Assembly: GCF_014650955.1 (NCBI RefSeq)
Contig: NZ_BMVY01000006.1
Coordinates: forward strand, 1-64,000
Direction: 5' to 3'
From: Streptomyces tauricus
GTDB taxonomy: Bacteria > Actinomycetota > Actinomycetes > Streptomycetales > Streptomycetaceae
DNA: 64,000 nt
Numbering within the stretch: position 1 is the stretch's first letter; every line of letters starts with the position of its first letter. The notes beneath the pieces are model-generated. The model was not told the DNA's origin, did not search any database, and worked only from the letters and a program-made list of their open reading frames with translations. Position numbers and translations under genes: made by a program. Below are positions 1 to 7,756 of the stretch, piece after piece.

Positions 1-66
1 CCTGCACCCCTTTTTGTCTGGCCACAGGGGGGTGTGGTGCGGTTGTTTGAATCAGAGTTTCACCGT

Positions 67-185
67 GTTTCGGTGGTCATAGCGTGAGGGAAACGCCCGG
101 TTACATTCCGAACCCGGAAGCTAAGCCTTACAGCGCCGATGGTACTGCAGGGGGGACCCTGTGGGAGAGTAGGACGCCGCCGAAC
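67..185 (+). rRNA. rrf: 5S ribosomal RNA
   Basis: The sequence from about 67 to 185 is a typical streptomycete 5S rRNA of about 118 nt. It begins GTTTCGGTGGTCATAGCG, contains the conserved CCGAACCCGGAAGCTAAG block near 108-125 and the GATGGTACTGCAGGGGG helix region, and its 3' end pairs with its 5' end (CGGTGG with CCGCCG). The 66 bases before it look like the 23S-5S spacer, so the window opens at the 3' end of an rRNA operon. The exact ends are uncertain by a few bases. Confidence 0.95.
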
Positions 186-200
186 AAATTTTAATGGGAA

Positions 201-230
201 AGCCCCCGCACTTCGGTGCGGGGGCTTTTT
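201..230 (+). terminator. Rho-independent terminator of the rRNA operon
   Basis: An 11-bp perfect stem (AGCCCCCGCAC / GTGCGGGGGCT) closes a TTCG tetraloop at 212-215 and is followed directly by a run of five T residues. It lies about 15 bases after the 5S gene. It also faces the 3' end of the minus-strand response regulator that ends at 286. Confidence 0.93.
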
Positions 231-285
231 CGCGTTCGGATTCTTTGCAGGCAGTTCCAGACGGCCCCAGACAGCTCCAGACAGG

Positions 286-960
286 TCAGGACGGGCGGAC
301 CAGTTTCGTGTCGTACGCCAGGATCACCGCCTGGATTCTGTCTCGGGAGCCGGTCTTCGCGAGGATGCGGCTCACATGGGTCTTCACCGTCGATTCGGCG
401 AGGTGTAGGCGTGCGGAGATCTCCGAGTTCGTCCAGCCCTGGCCGATCACCGTCAGGATCTCGCGTTCGCGGTCCGTCAGGGAGGTGAGACGGGGGTCGG
501 CCGCAGGGGATGCGTCCGAGGTTGTCGGCCCTGAAGGCAGGTGTTCGGCGTAGGCGTCGAGGAGGCGCCGGGTCAGGCTCGGGGCCACGACCGCGTCGCC
601 TGTGGCGACCGCTCGGATGCCGGCTAGGAGTTCCTCGGGCTGCGCGTCCTTGATGAGGAAGCCGGAAGCGCCCGCTCGCAGGCCGGCGTACGCGTACTCG
701 TCCAGGTCGAAGGTGGTCAGGATGAGGACGCGGGTGCGGTTCCCGGCGGTGGTGATGCGGCGGGTCGCCTCGATGCCGTCGAAGCCGGGCATGCGGATGT
801 CCATCAGGACCACGTCGGGACGCAGCTCGGCCGTCATCCGAACCGCCTCGCCGCCGTTCGCGGCCTCGCCGAGGACCGTCATGTCGTCCTGGCTCTCCAC
901 GAGCATGCGGAAGCCGAAGCGCTGGAGCGACTGGTCGTCGACGATGAGCACGGTGGTCAC
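286..960 (-). CDS. NarL/FixJ-family response regulator
   Basis: Product of 224 residues. It has an N-terminal receiver domain (about 1-120) with the acidic pair in VLIVDDQ and phospho-acceptor Asp54 in VLMDIRMPG. A C-terminal LuxR-type helix-turn-helix (about 158-218) carries LTDREREILTVIGQG and AESTVKTHVSRI. It should bind DNA when phosphorylated by the kinase encoded immediately upstream. The GTG start overlaps the kinase stop by 4 bases (GTGA), implying translational coupling. It is the last gene of an ATPase-permease-kinase-regulator operon, an arrangement common for envelope-stress or antibiotic-sensing transport systems; the target is inferred to be the operon itself. The stimulus is unknown. 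Confidence 0.95.
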   Translation of the reverse strand: MTTVLIVDDQSLQRFGFRMLVESQDDMTVLGEAANGGEAVRMTAELRPDVVLMDIRMPGFDGIEATRRITTAGNRTRVLILTTFDLDEYAYAGLRAGASGFLIKDAQPEELLAGIRAVATGDAVVAPSLTRRLLDAYAEHLPSGPTTSDASPAADPRLTSLTDREREILTVIGQGWTNSEISARLHLAESTVKTHVSRILAKTGSRDRIQAVILAYDTKLVRPS

Positions 961-2306
961 TGCGCCGTTTCCTCCGGTAGGTGAAGGCGGACGTGCCAGC
1001 CCTGTTCCGGCAGGGGGCCGGACTCAAGTGTGCCGCCGTACAAGGCGGTTCGCTCGCGCATTCCGGTGAGGCCGCTGCCCCGGGTGCCGTTGTCGTGGGC
1101 CCCTGCGCCCACGCCGGTGTCGGTCACCGTCACGGTGACGGCGCCCCCGTCCCCGTACGAGATCCGGACGGTCGACTCGGCTTCGGGGCCGCCGTGTTTG
1201 AGGGTGTTCGTGAGGGCTTCCTGGACGACCCGGTAGACCGTGAGCTGGCGGCCCGGGGAGAGAGTGGCGGTGGGGCCCTGGACGGTGGAACGGACGGGGA
1301 GGCCGGCGGAGCGTACTCCGTCGAGGAGGTGGTCGAGGTCGGCCAGGGAGGGCTGGGGAGCCGTTTCGAGAGGGTGGGGTCCGGCGTCCGAGGTGTCGGC
1401 TTCCGGGGGTTCGGTGCGCAGGACGTCGAGGAGACGGCGTAACTCGCCGAGCGCCTGGCGGCTGGTGCCGCCGATGGCGGTCAGCGCCTGGACGGCACGT
1501 TCGGGGTTCTTCGCGGCGGCGTACGAGCCGCCGTCCGCGAGGCTGGTGATGACCGAGAGGTTGTGGCCGATGATGTCGTGCATCTCCCTGGCTATGCGGG
1601 CGCGTTCGGCGGCGGTGGCGAGCCTGGCCTGCTGGTCCCGTTCGACCTCCAGTTGGCGGGCGCGCTCGACGAGAGAGGCGAGGTACTCCTGGCGGGTGCG
1701 GTAGGAGATGCCGATGATCGCCATCATGGCGAGGCGGGTCGCCTGCGGGACGATGGTCTGGTCGGCGCCCTGTTCGGCGGGGTGGCGAAGCGCGTCCACG
1801 ATGATCGGCACCATCGTCAGGGCGCAGCAGCACAGCAGGGTGCGCAGGCGGGTGTGCACCGCGATGTTGAACGCGACGACCAGGATGATCAGGCCCGCCT
1901 GGAGGTCGGTGCCGGTCCAGGAGTTGACGACGGCGAGCGGCAGCATCGTCAGCAGGACCGCCACGGGGTGGGTGCGGCGCCACATGAGCGGGACGGTGAA
2001 GCCCAGTGACAGGGCGATGAGCAGCCAGTTCGGGGCCTGCGGGTTCTCGGTGATGTTCCGCCAGCCGCCACCGAGGAGGTCGTTGAGGGCCACGGTCAGG
2101 AAGAAGCCGGTGAACACGGCGTCCCACACCAGCGGGCGGCGCCGGTCGAAGGTGCGCAGTCGGCGGTTCAGGCGGTGCAGCCGGCGGGTCACCGGCTGCT
2201 GCCGGGCGCCCTGCGGTGACCAGTCCCGCCACGCCTGGTCGCGCCAGGCCTGATCCCGGCGGGCCTGGTCACGACGGGCCCGGTTCCGGTGCCGTTTCTC
2301 CGTCAC
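957..2306 (-). CDS. Membrane sensor histidine kinase (HisKA_3 type)
   Basis: Product of 449 residues from the GTG at 2306, which has GAGG about 5 bases upstream. A GTG at 2357 would add 17 residues and overlap the permease gene, but lacks a ribosome site. Several transmembrane segments occupy about 60-185. A coiled linker leads to the HisKA_3 dimerisation helix, with phospho-acceptor His near 243 in AREMHDIIGHNLS. The HATPase domain has its N box at VVQEALTNTLKHGG and its G box at GSGLTGMRERTALYGG. The N-terminus has an odd arginine-rich repeat, RRDQA/WRDQA, about four times in 20 residues. It phosphorylates the adjacent NarL-type regulator. No large extracellular sensor domain is visible, so it may sense membrane state or the ABC partner. 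Confidence 0.92.
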   Translation of the reverse strand: MTEKRHRNRARRDQARRDQAWRDQAWRDWSPQGARQQPVTRRLHRLNRRLRTFDRRRPLVWDAVFTGFFLTVALNDLLGGGWRNITENPQAPNWLLIALSLGFTVPLMWRRTHPVAVLLTMLPLAVVNSWTGTDLQAGLIILVVAFNIAVHTRLRTLLCCCALTMVPIIVDALRHPAEQGADQTIVPQATRLAMMAIIGISYRTRQEYLASLVERARQLEVERDQQARLATAAERARIAREMHDIIGHNLSVITSLADGGSYAAAKNPERAVQALTAIGGTSRQALGELRRLLDVLRTEPPEADTSDAGPHPLETAPQPSLADLDHLLDGVRSAGLPVRSTVQGPTATLSPGRQLTVYRVVQEALTNTLKHGGPEAESTVRISYGDGGAVTVTVTDTGVGAGAHDNGTRGSGLTGMRERTALYGGTLESGPLPEQGWHVRLHLPEETAQ

Positions 2307-2346
2307 GGATCCATCCTCGTACGGGGGCCGTTCGGGAGGGGAGCCG

Positions 2347-3150
2347 TCACACGTCACGTCGTCGCAGGAGGACTGTCGCCGTGCCCAGGATCGCCACCGT
2401 CCACAGGGTGAGGGCGAGGAGTGCGGGGCCCGTGGTCGCGTAGTCCGGTGTGTCGTGGAGGGTCATCAGACCCTCGGTGGCCCTGCCTGGGAAGTACTTG
2501 GCGACGGAGTCCAGCACGTCGTACGGGAACATCCTGAGCACCTCCGGGAGGACCGTGACTCCTCCGATGAAGGCCGTGATGCCGCCGGGCACCGAGCGGA
2601 GCAGGGCGCCTAGGCCCAGGCCGACGAGGGCGAGGGCGGTCAGTCCCGCCGCGCTGCCGAGCAGGGTGCCGAGGACGCCCCGGTCGGTGAGGGACAGTTC
2701 CTTGTCCGTGCCGTCGAGGAAGAGCTGGCCGCTGGTGAACGTCACGACGAGGGTGGTGAGTGTGGTGGTGAAGACGACGCCGGCGACGACACCGGCCTTG
2801 GACCACAGCACCGGTACGCGGCGGGGTACGGCCACCATCGTGGAGCGGACCATGCCCGTGCTGTACTCGCCCGCGATGAACAGGACACCGACGACGGCCA
2901 GGATGATCTGTGAGAACTGGGTGCCGAAGAGCAGGAACTGGACCGGGTCGAGGGCGAAGTCCGCGGCCTGGCCCGACTCGTAGGACGCGCCGATCGCGAT
3001 GCCGCCGGCGATGGTCAGGACGGTCGAGGCGGCGAGCATGATCCAGGTCGAGCGGACCGTCCACAGCTTGTGCCACTCGGAGTGCAGGACCCGGGCCGGG
3101 CTGAGGGCGGGACCGGGGGCGGGGGCGGTGGCGGGGGCGAGGGTGGTCAT
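2347..3150 (-). CDS. ABC transporter permease (ABC-2 type)
   Basis: Product of 267 residues with about six hydrophobic segments, starting MTTLAPATAPAPGP before HSEWHKLWTVRSTW, a juxtamembrane motif typical of ABC-2 permeases that flank drug- or lantibiotic-type ATPases. ATG at 3150 overlaps the stop of the upstream ATPase by 4 bases (ATGA), so the two are coupled and should form one transporter. The 3' end lies just before the kinase start. The substrate cannot be read from sequence; neighbouring kinase and regulator suggest an inducible efflux or self-resistance system. Confidence 0.9.
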   Translation of the reverse strand: MTTLAPATAPAPGPALSPARVLHSEWHKLWTVRSTWIMLAASTVLTIAGGIAIGASYESGQAADFALDPVQFLLFGTQFSQIILAVVGVLFIAGEYSTGMVRSTMVAVPRRVPVLWSKAGVVAGVVFTTTLTTLVVTFTSGQLFLDGTDKELSLTDRGVLGTLLGSAAGLTALALVGLGLGALLRSVPGGITAFIGGVTVLPEVLRMFPYDVLDSVAKYFPGRATEGLMTLHDTPDYATTGPALLALTLWTVAILGTATVLLRRRDV

Positions 3151-4061
3151 GCCTGCTCCAGGTGGGCGGTGTATTCGAGGGAGTCGCGGGTCAGGTCCAT
3201 GAAGGCCTCTTCCAAGGAGGCCGCGTGCGGGGTGAGTTCGAAGAGGGGGATGCCGTGGGCGGCGGCGGTGCGGCCGATGTGTTCGGCGTCCGTGCCGCGG
3301 ACGTCGAGGGTGCCGGAGGCGGAACTGCTCACGTCGACGTGCGGGGCGGCGAGGAGCTGGGTGAGGCGGCCCGCCTCGGGGGTGACGACCTTGACGGTGC
3401 CCGCGCCCGATTCGCGGACGAACGTGTCGACGGTGGTGTCGGCCAGCAGCCGTCCCCTGCCGATGATGATGAGGTGCTCGGCGGTCAGGGCCATCTCGCT
3501 CATGAGGTGGGAGGAGACGAAGACCGTACGCCCCTCGGCGGCGAGGGATTTGAGGAGGGTGCGGATCCACAGGACGCCCTCCGGGTCGAGGCCGTTGACC
3601 GGTTCGTCGAGGATCAGCGTGGCCGGGTCGCCGAGCAGTGCGGCCGCGATGCCCAGGCGTTGGCCCATGCCGAGCGAGAAGCCCTTGACCCGTCGGCCGG
3701 CGACGTCGGTGAGGCCGGTGAGGTCCAGGACGTGTGCGACGCGGCCGCGCGGGATGCCGTGGGTGAGGGCGAGTGCGCGCAGGTGGTGGTAGGCGGTGCG
3801 GCCCGGGTGGACCGAGCGGGCCTCCAGGAGCGCGCCGACCTCCTGGAGGGGCGCGCGGTGGGCGGCGTACGGGCGGTCGCCGACCGTGGCGGTGCCGTGG
3901 GTCGGGGAGTCCAGGCCGAGGATCATGCGCATGGTGGTGGATTTGCCGGCGCCGTTGGGGCCGAGGAAGCCGGTCACCGTGCCCGGTCGGACGGTGAAGG
4001 TGAGGTCGGAGACGACCGTCTTGTCGCCGTAGCGTTTGGTCAGTTCGGTTGCCGCGATCAT
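3147..4061 (-). CDS. ABC transporter ATP-binding protein
   Basis: Product of 304 residues. Walker A GPNGAGKS lies at 34-41, the signature appears as the variant SLGMGQRLG seen in bacitracin/lantibiotic-type ATPases, and Walker B is LILDEPVNGLDP. It is followed by a SSHLMSEM switch region. A roughly 90-residue C-terminal extension is present, as in other DrrA/BcrA-like subunits. First gene of the minus-strand operon ATPase-permease-kinase-regulator; GAGG lies upstream of the ATG at 4061. It powers the permease at 2347-3150. Confidence 0.93.
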   Translation of the reverse strand: MIAATELTKRYGDKTVVSDLTFTVRPGTVTGFLGPNGAGKSTTMRMILGLDSPTHGTATVGDRPYAAHRAPLQEVGALLEARSVHPGRTAYHHLRALALTHGIPRGRVAHVLDLTGLTDVAGRRVKGFSLGMGQRLGIAAALLGDPATLILDEPVNGLDPEGVLWIRTLLKSLAAEGRTVFVSSHLMSEMALTAEHLIIIGRGRLLADTTVDTFVRESGAGTVKVVTPEAGRLTQLLAAPHVDVSSSASGTLDVRGTDAEHIGRTAAAHGIPLFELTPHAASLEEAFMDLTRDSLEYTAHLEQA

Positions 4062-4127
4062 GTCTTCGATCCTCGGCGCGCGGCGGGCCCGGGGCGTCGG
4101 ACGGGGGCCGGATATCGGGTGCGGGCC

Positions 4128-4145
4128 GTAGTACCCCGGTATTAC
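4128..4145. promoter_or_regulatory. Candidate operator between ABC/two-component operon and GNAT gene
   Basis: An 18-bp inverted repeat, GTAGTACC-CC-GGTATTAC, matches at 7 of 8 arm positions. It lies 67 bases upstream of the ATPase start and 12 bases upstream of the acetyltransferase start, in the divergent promoter region. Its position fits a site for the operon's own NarL-type regulator, but that assignment is inference. Confidence 0.5.
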
Positions 4146-4156
4146 GGTGGCCCGTC

Positions 4157-4747
4157 ATGAACCCCGATGTGCGCGCCGATGACGTCCGTGGAGTCCGCGA
4201 GGAGTACGTGATCCGCTCGGTACGGGCCGAGGAGTGGCCCGCGGTGAAGGAGCTCGCGCTGGCCGCTCTCAGTGATCCGGTGGCGCATCTGGCCTTTCTC
4301 GATACGTACGAGGTCGCGGTGGGCCGGCCCGACGGTTTCTGGCGGGAGCGGGCCGCCGGAGCCGCGGAAGGGGTGCGTGAACGGCAGCAGGTCGTCGCCG
4401 AGGGGCCCGGTGGGCGCTGGGTCGGGTGCGTGGTCGTGCTGGTCGAGGAGGCCGGGGCCGTCGGGGCGCTGGGGGCCGTGAGCCACGTACGGCAGGGGCA
4501 TCTGGTGGGTGTGTACGTGCGGCCCGAGGTACGAGGGAGCGGGCTGACCGAGCGGCTCTTCGGGTATGCGCTGCGGTGGGCCCGGGAGGACGCCGGGGTG
4601 GAGCGGGTGCGGTTGTTCGTGCACGAGCGGAACGAGCGGGCTCAGGGCTTCTACCGGAAGTTCGGGTTCGTGCCTACGGGGGAGAGCGTTCCGGTGCCAG
4701 GGGATGCGGCTGCGCGGGAGCTGGAGTTCGTGTACGCGGGGTCCTAG
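4157..4747 (+). CDS. GNAT-family N-acetyltransferase
   Basis: Product of 196 residues from ATG 4157 (MNPDVRADDVRG). The acetyl-CoA binding core is recognisable: VGVYVRPEVRGSGLTERL corresponds to motif A (R/QxxGxG/A), followed by VRLFVHERNERAQGFYRKFGF, the motif B region with the usual Asn and Tyr. Substrate is not predictable. It is divergent from the ABC operon and convergent with the VirD4-like gene, with only 10 bases between the 3' ends. An upstream in-frame ATG exists at 4049, but it would run through the divergent promoter region. Confidence 0.88.
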   Translation: MNPDVRADDVRGVREEYVIRSVRAEEWPAVKELALAALSDPVAHLAFLDTYEVAVGRPDGFWRERAAGAAEGVRERQQVVAEGPGGRWVGCVVVLVEEAGAVGALGAVSHVRQGHLVGVYVRPEVRGSGLTERLFGYALRWAREDAGVERVRLFVHERNERAQGFYRKFGFVPTGESVPVPGDAAARELEFVYAGS

Positions 4748-4757
4748 GCGGCGCGGG

Positions 4758-6302
4758 TCACACCGGGAGGTCCTGGTGGGGCCAGCGGGCGCGGGCCTGT
4801 TCCTGGGAGCGGAGGAGCGCCAGGGTGGGGAGGCCCCGGTCCGGGGCTGTGCCGTCGGCGGCGGCGAGCAGGTCCGGGAGTTGGGGGAGCGGGGCCACCG
4901 CTGCGACGTCGTCCAGGACGAGGGTGAGTGGTGGGTCGAGGCGACCGGAGGATGACCGTTCGGCCATGCGCCGGCCGCGCTCGACCACGCTTGAGGCGAG
5001 GGCCGTCAGGAGCGGCATGGCGCCGGGGTTCGACCTCGGGTCCTCGATGGGTTCACCGACCACATAAAGCGTGCCCCCTTCGTTGACGAAGGAATCCAAG
5101 GTGAGGGTGTCGGTTCGGTTTGGAGTGCATGCTTCCCGGACGTTGACGGTGAAGAGTGCGGAGAGCGCTCGGGCCGTCAACTCCTGGGCGATGTCACGGC
5201 GTTCCGGGTGCGAGGTGAGGGCCGCCTCGAGTTCTCCCGCGGAGCCCGCGGCCGACTTGGGGTTCGTACGGAGGATGCGTACGGCTTCCTGGACCTGGGC
5301 GCCCTGGGCCCAGCGGTGGACGTGGCGGATGGTGCGGCCGTCCACCGCCGCGGCGTGGAGGTAGCTGCGGAGGAGGGTCTCCGCGGTGTCGGCGACCGCC
5401 TGGTCGATCCGGGCGGTTGGGCGGACCGGGGCGAGGAGCGCCGCCGCGCGGGCCTTCGCGATGTCCTTGGCCTCGCAGCCCGCGGAGGGGGACCAGTGGA
5501 GGCGGGCCGGGGTGTCGCAGAGGTGGGAGGGGTCGTAGAGGAGGACGGGGCCCAGTTTCGCGCGGGCGTCCTTCGTGCTCGACCAGAGGGTGGAGTCGGA
5601 GGTGATGACGAGGGCGGGGCCGTCGGCGTCCCGGATCGCCTGGATGGCGAGGGGGTGGCGGGTCTCGGGCGGGCCCAGCACGACCGGTCCCCTCGGGGCG
5701 GGGCTTTCCCATCCACCCACCCGTTCGGCGGTTTCGACAGGGACCGAAACAGGGACCGAAACAGAAACCGACTCCAGCGGCGGCTCCGTCGGCCGCACCG
5801 CCGTGTGCTCGACCGGCGGGTGCGTCGTCTCCGGTCGTTCCGCCGTCCGGCTCCGGGGGATGTCGCGTGGCTCGTCCCTGGTCAGCGGATCCGGTTCCGG
5901 TTCCGGTTCCGGTGCCAGGGCGAGTGCCCTGCGTCTCGCTCTGCCCGCGCGCCACCTCGCCACCGTGCCCAGGACGAACACCGTGAGGACGACCAGGATC
6001 ATCAGCTGGCCGATGAACAGGCCCCAGAAGAGCCCGTATCCGGAGAGCTGGTCCGGTGGGGTGTCGGGCCAGGCGGTCGGCAGGTCGTGGGGTGCCGCGA
6101 CGAGTTGGCGTATGGCCAGGGGCGTACTGCGGAAGGTGACCTCGGCGGGCCAGGAGCCGTGGGAGAAGAGGCCGGCGAGGCCGGTCGCCGTCCACACCAT
6201 GACGGTCATGCCGAGGACGAAGGCCAGGATGCCGAGCAGCAGGCCGTCGGGGACGCCCCCCTGGCCGCCGCCGTGGTGGCGATCGCGATCGTCCGGTCTC
6301 AT
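4758..6302 (-). CDS. VirD4/TraG-like type IV secretion protein with degenerate P-loop
   Basis: Product of 514 residues. Transmembrane helices at about 20-45 and 91-114 are followed by a Pro/Glu/Val-rich linker (130-200) and a TraG/VirD4-like domain. The position expected for Walker A reads LGPPETRHP (209-217), without the Gly-Lys-Ser/Thr. Walker B survives as LTLVLDDVAAV (459-469), and FVNEGGTLYVVGEP matches the TraM-recognition region. The protein stops soon after Walker B, shorter than classical coupling proteins. Last gene of the six-gene cluster, 23 bases after the ATPase gene. ATG 6302 is chosen because the transmembrane domain starts right after it. It may act as a structural partner rather than an ATPase. 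Confidence 0.8.
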   Translation of the reverse strand: MRPDDRDRHHGGGQGGVPDGLLLGILAFVLGMTVMVWTATGLAGLFSHGSWPAEVTFRSTPLAIRQLVAAPHDLPTAWPDTPPDQLSGYGLFWGLFIGQLMILVVLTVFVLGTVARWRAGRARRRALALAPEPEPEPDPLTRDEPRDIPRSRTAERPETTHPPVEHTAVRPTEPPLESVSVSVPVSVPVETAERVGGWESPAPRGPVVLGPPETRHPLAIQAIRDADGPALVITSDSTLWSSTKDARAKLGPVLLYDPSHLCDTPARLHWSPSAGCEAKDIAKARAAALLAPVRPTARIDQAVADTAETLLRSYLHAAAVDGRTIRHVHRWAQGAQVQEAVRILRTNPKSAAGSAGELEAALTSHPERRDIAQELTARALSALFTVNVREACTPNRTDTLTLDSFVNEGGTLYVVGEPIEDPRSNPGAMPLLTALASSVVERGRRMAERSSSGRLDPPLTLVLDDVAAVAPLPQLPDLLAAADGTAPDRGLPTLALLRSQEQARARWPHQDLPV

Positions 6303-6325
6303 CTCGGGCAGCTCCTCTACGCCGC

Positions 6326-7750
6326 TTACGCCACTGTGGACTCGGACGAGTCGTCGAGATCGCTCAGGTGTTGTTCCATGAACGCCGCGGCCCGCTCCTC
6401 GGCCTCCAGCTCGGCGGCGCGCAGGGCGTCGTCCGCGAGGTGGTCGGCGGACGACTCCGTCATGGCGCGGTCGGTGAAGACGAGGGGGCGCTCGGTCTCG
6501 GAGATCAGGTGTTTGACGACCTGGACGTTGCCGTTGACGTCCCACACGGCGATGCCGGGGGTGAGGGAGGGGATGATCTCGACGGCCCAGCGGGGCAGGC
6601 CGAGGACCCGGCCCGTCATTCTGGCCTCGTCGGCCTTCTGGGCGTAGATCGTCCTGGTCGAGGCCATCTTGAGGATCGCCGCGGCCTCCTTCGCGGCGGC
6701 TCCGTCCACGACGTCGGACAGGTGGTGGACGACGGCCACGAAGGACAGACCGAGGCGGCGGCCGAACTTCAGCAGGCGCTGGAAGAGCTGGGCCACGAAC
6801 GGGCTGTTGATGATGTGCCAGGCCTCCTCGACGAGGAAGATGCGCTTCTTCCGGTCGGGGCGGATCCAGGTGTGCTCCAGCCACACGCCGACGATCGCCA
6901 TGAGGATGGGCATGGCGATGGAGTTGCGGTCGATGTGGGACAGGTCGAAGACGATGAGCGGGGCGTCCAGGTCGATGCCGACCGTCGTCGGGCCGTCGAA
7001 CATGCCCCGCAGGTCACCGTCGACCAGCCGGTCGATGACCAGGGCGACGTCGAGGCCCCAGGCGCGTACGTCGTCTATGGCGACGTTCATCGCCTCCGCC
7101 GACTCCGGTTCGGGGTGGCGCAGCTGCTCGACGATGTCCGTCAGAACGGGCTGGCGGTCGACGATCGTCTCGTTGACGTAGGCGTGCGCGACCTTCAGCG
7201 CGAAGCCGGAGCGCTCGTCCAGGCCGTGGCCCATCGCGACCTCGATGATCGTCCGGAGCAGCGCGAGCTGGCCGGTCGTGGTGATCGCCGGGTCGAGCGG
7301 GTTGAGCCGGATCCCCATGTCCAGGGCGGCGGTCGGGTCGAGGCGGATGGGCGTGAGGCCCAGTGCCTGGGCGATGAGGTTCCACTCGCCGACGCCGTCC
7401 TCGCCCTGTGCGTCGAGGACGACGACCTGGCGGTCCTTGAACCGCAACTGCCGCATGACGTACGTCTTCTCCAGCGCGGACTTGCCGTTGCCGGACTCGC
7501 CGAGGACCAGCCAGTGCGGCGCCGGGAGCTGCTGCCCGTACAGCTGGAAGGGGTCGTAGATGTAGCCCTTCCCGGAGTAGACCTCGCGGCCGATGATGAC
7601 GCCGGAGTCACCGAGGCCGGGGGCCGCGGTCGGCAGGTAGACGGCCTGGGCCTGGCCGGTGGAGGTGCGCACCGGCGGACGGGTCGTCTCGACCTTGCCG
7701 AAGAGGAAGGAGGTGAAGCCTTCCGTGAGGGCGGACAGCGGATCCCGCAT
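6326..7750 (-). CDS. VirB4/TraC-like ATPase (C-terminal motor part)
   Basis: Product of 474 residues. Walker A GESGNGKS lies at 84-91 and Walker B RIFLVEEA at 303-310, followed by WHIINSPF and GRRLGLSFVAVVHHLSDV, the conserved order of VirB4/TraC/TrwK motors. The N-terminal half of a usual VirB4 is missing and is probably supplied by the separate gene just upstream (7757-9316), 6 bases away. It should hydrolyse ATP on the cytoplasmic face of a type IV secretion-like complex. No relaxase or pilin operon accompanies it, so its cargo is unknown. Confidence 0.9.
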   Translation of the reverse strand: MRDPLSALTEGFTSFLFGKVETTRPPVRTSTGQAQAVYLPTAAPGLGDSGVIIGREVYSGKGYIYDPFQLYGQQLPAPHWLVLGESGNGKSALEKTYVMRQLRFKDRQVVVLDAQGEDGVGEWNLIAQALGLTPIRLDPTAALDMGIRLNPLDPAITTTGQLALLRTIIEVAMGHGLDERSGFALKVAHAYVNETIVDRQPVLTDIVEQLRHPEPESAEAMNVAIDDVRAWGLDVALVIDRLVDGDLRGMFDGPTTVGIDLDAPLIVFDLSHIDRNSIAMPILMAIVGVWLEHTWIRPDRKKRIFLVEEAWHIINSPFVAQLFQRLLKFGRRLGLSFVAVVHHLSDVVDGAAAKEAAAILKMASTRTIYAQKADEARMTGRVLGLPRWAVEIIPSLTPGIAVWDVNGNVQVVKHLISETERPLVFTDRAMTESSADHLADDALRAAELEAEERAAAFMEQHLSDLDDSSESTVA

Positions 7751-7756
7751 GAAGTC

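Noticed and set aside
957..2357. Earlier kinase start at 2357
   Set aside because: It overlaps the permease and has no ribosome site, whereas the GTG at 2306 has GAGG at proper spacing.
2347..4158. A single 603-codon protein covering both ATPase and permease region
   Set aside because: The first half is a shadow frame of the ATPase; the true permease begins at the coupled ATG at 3150.
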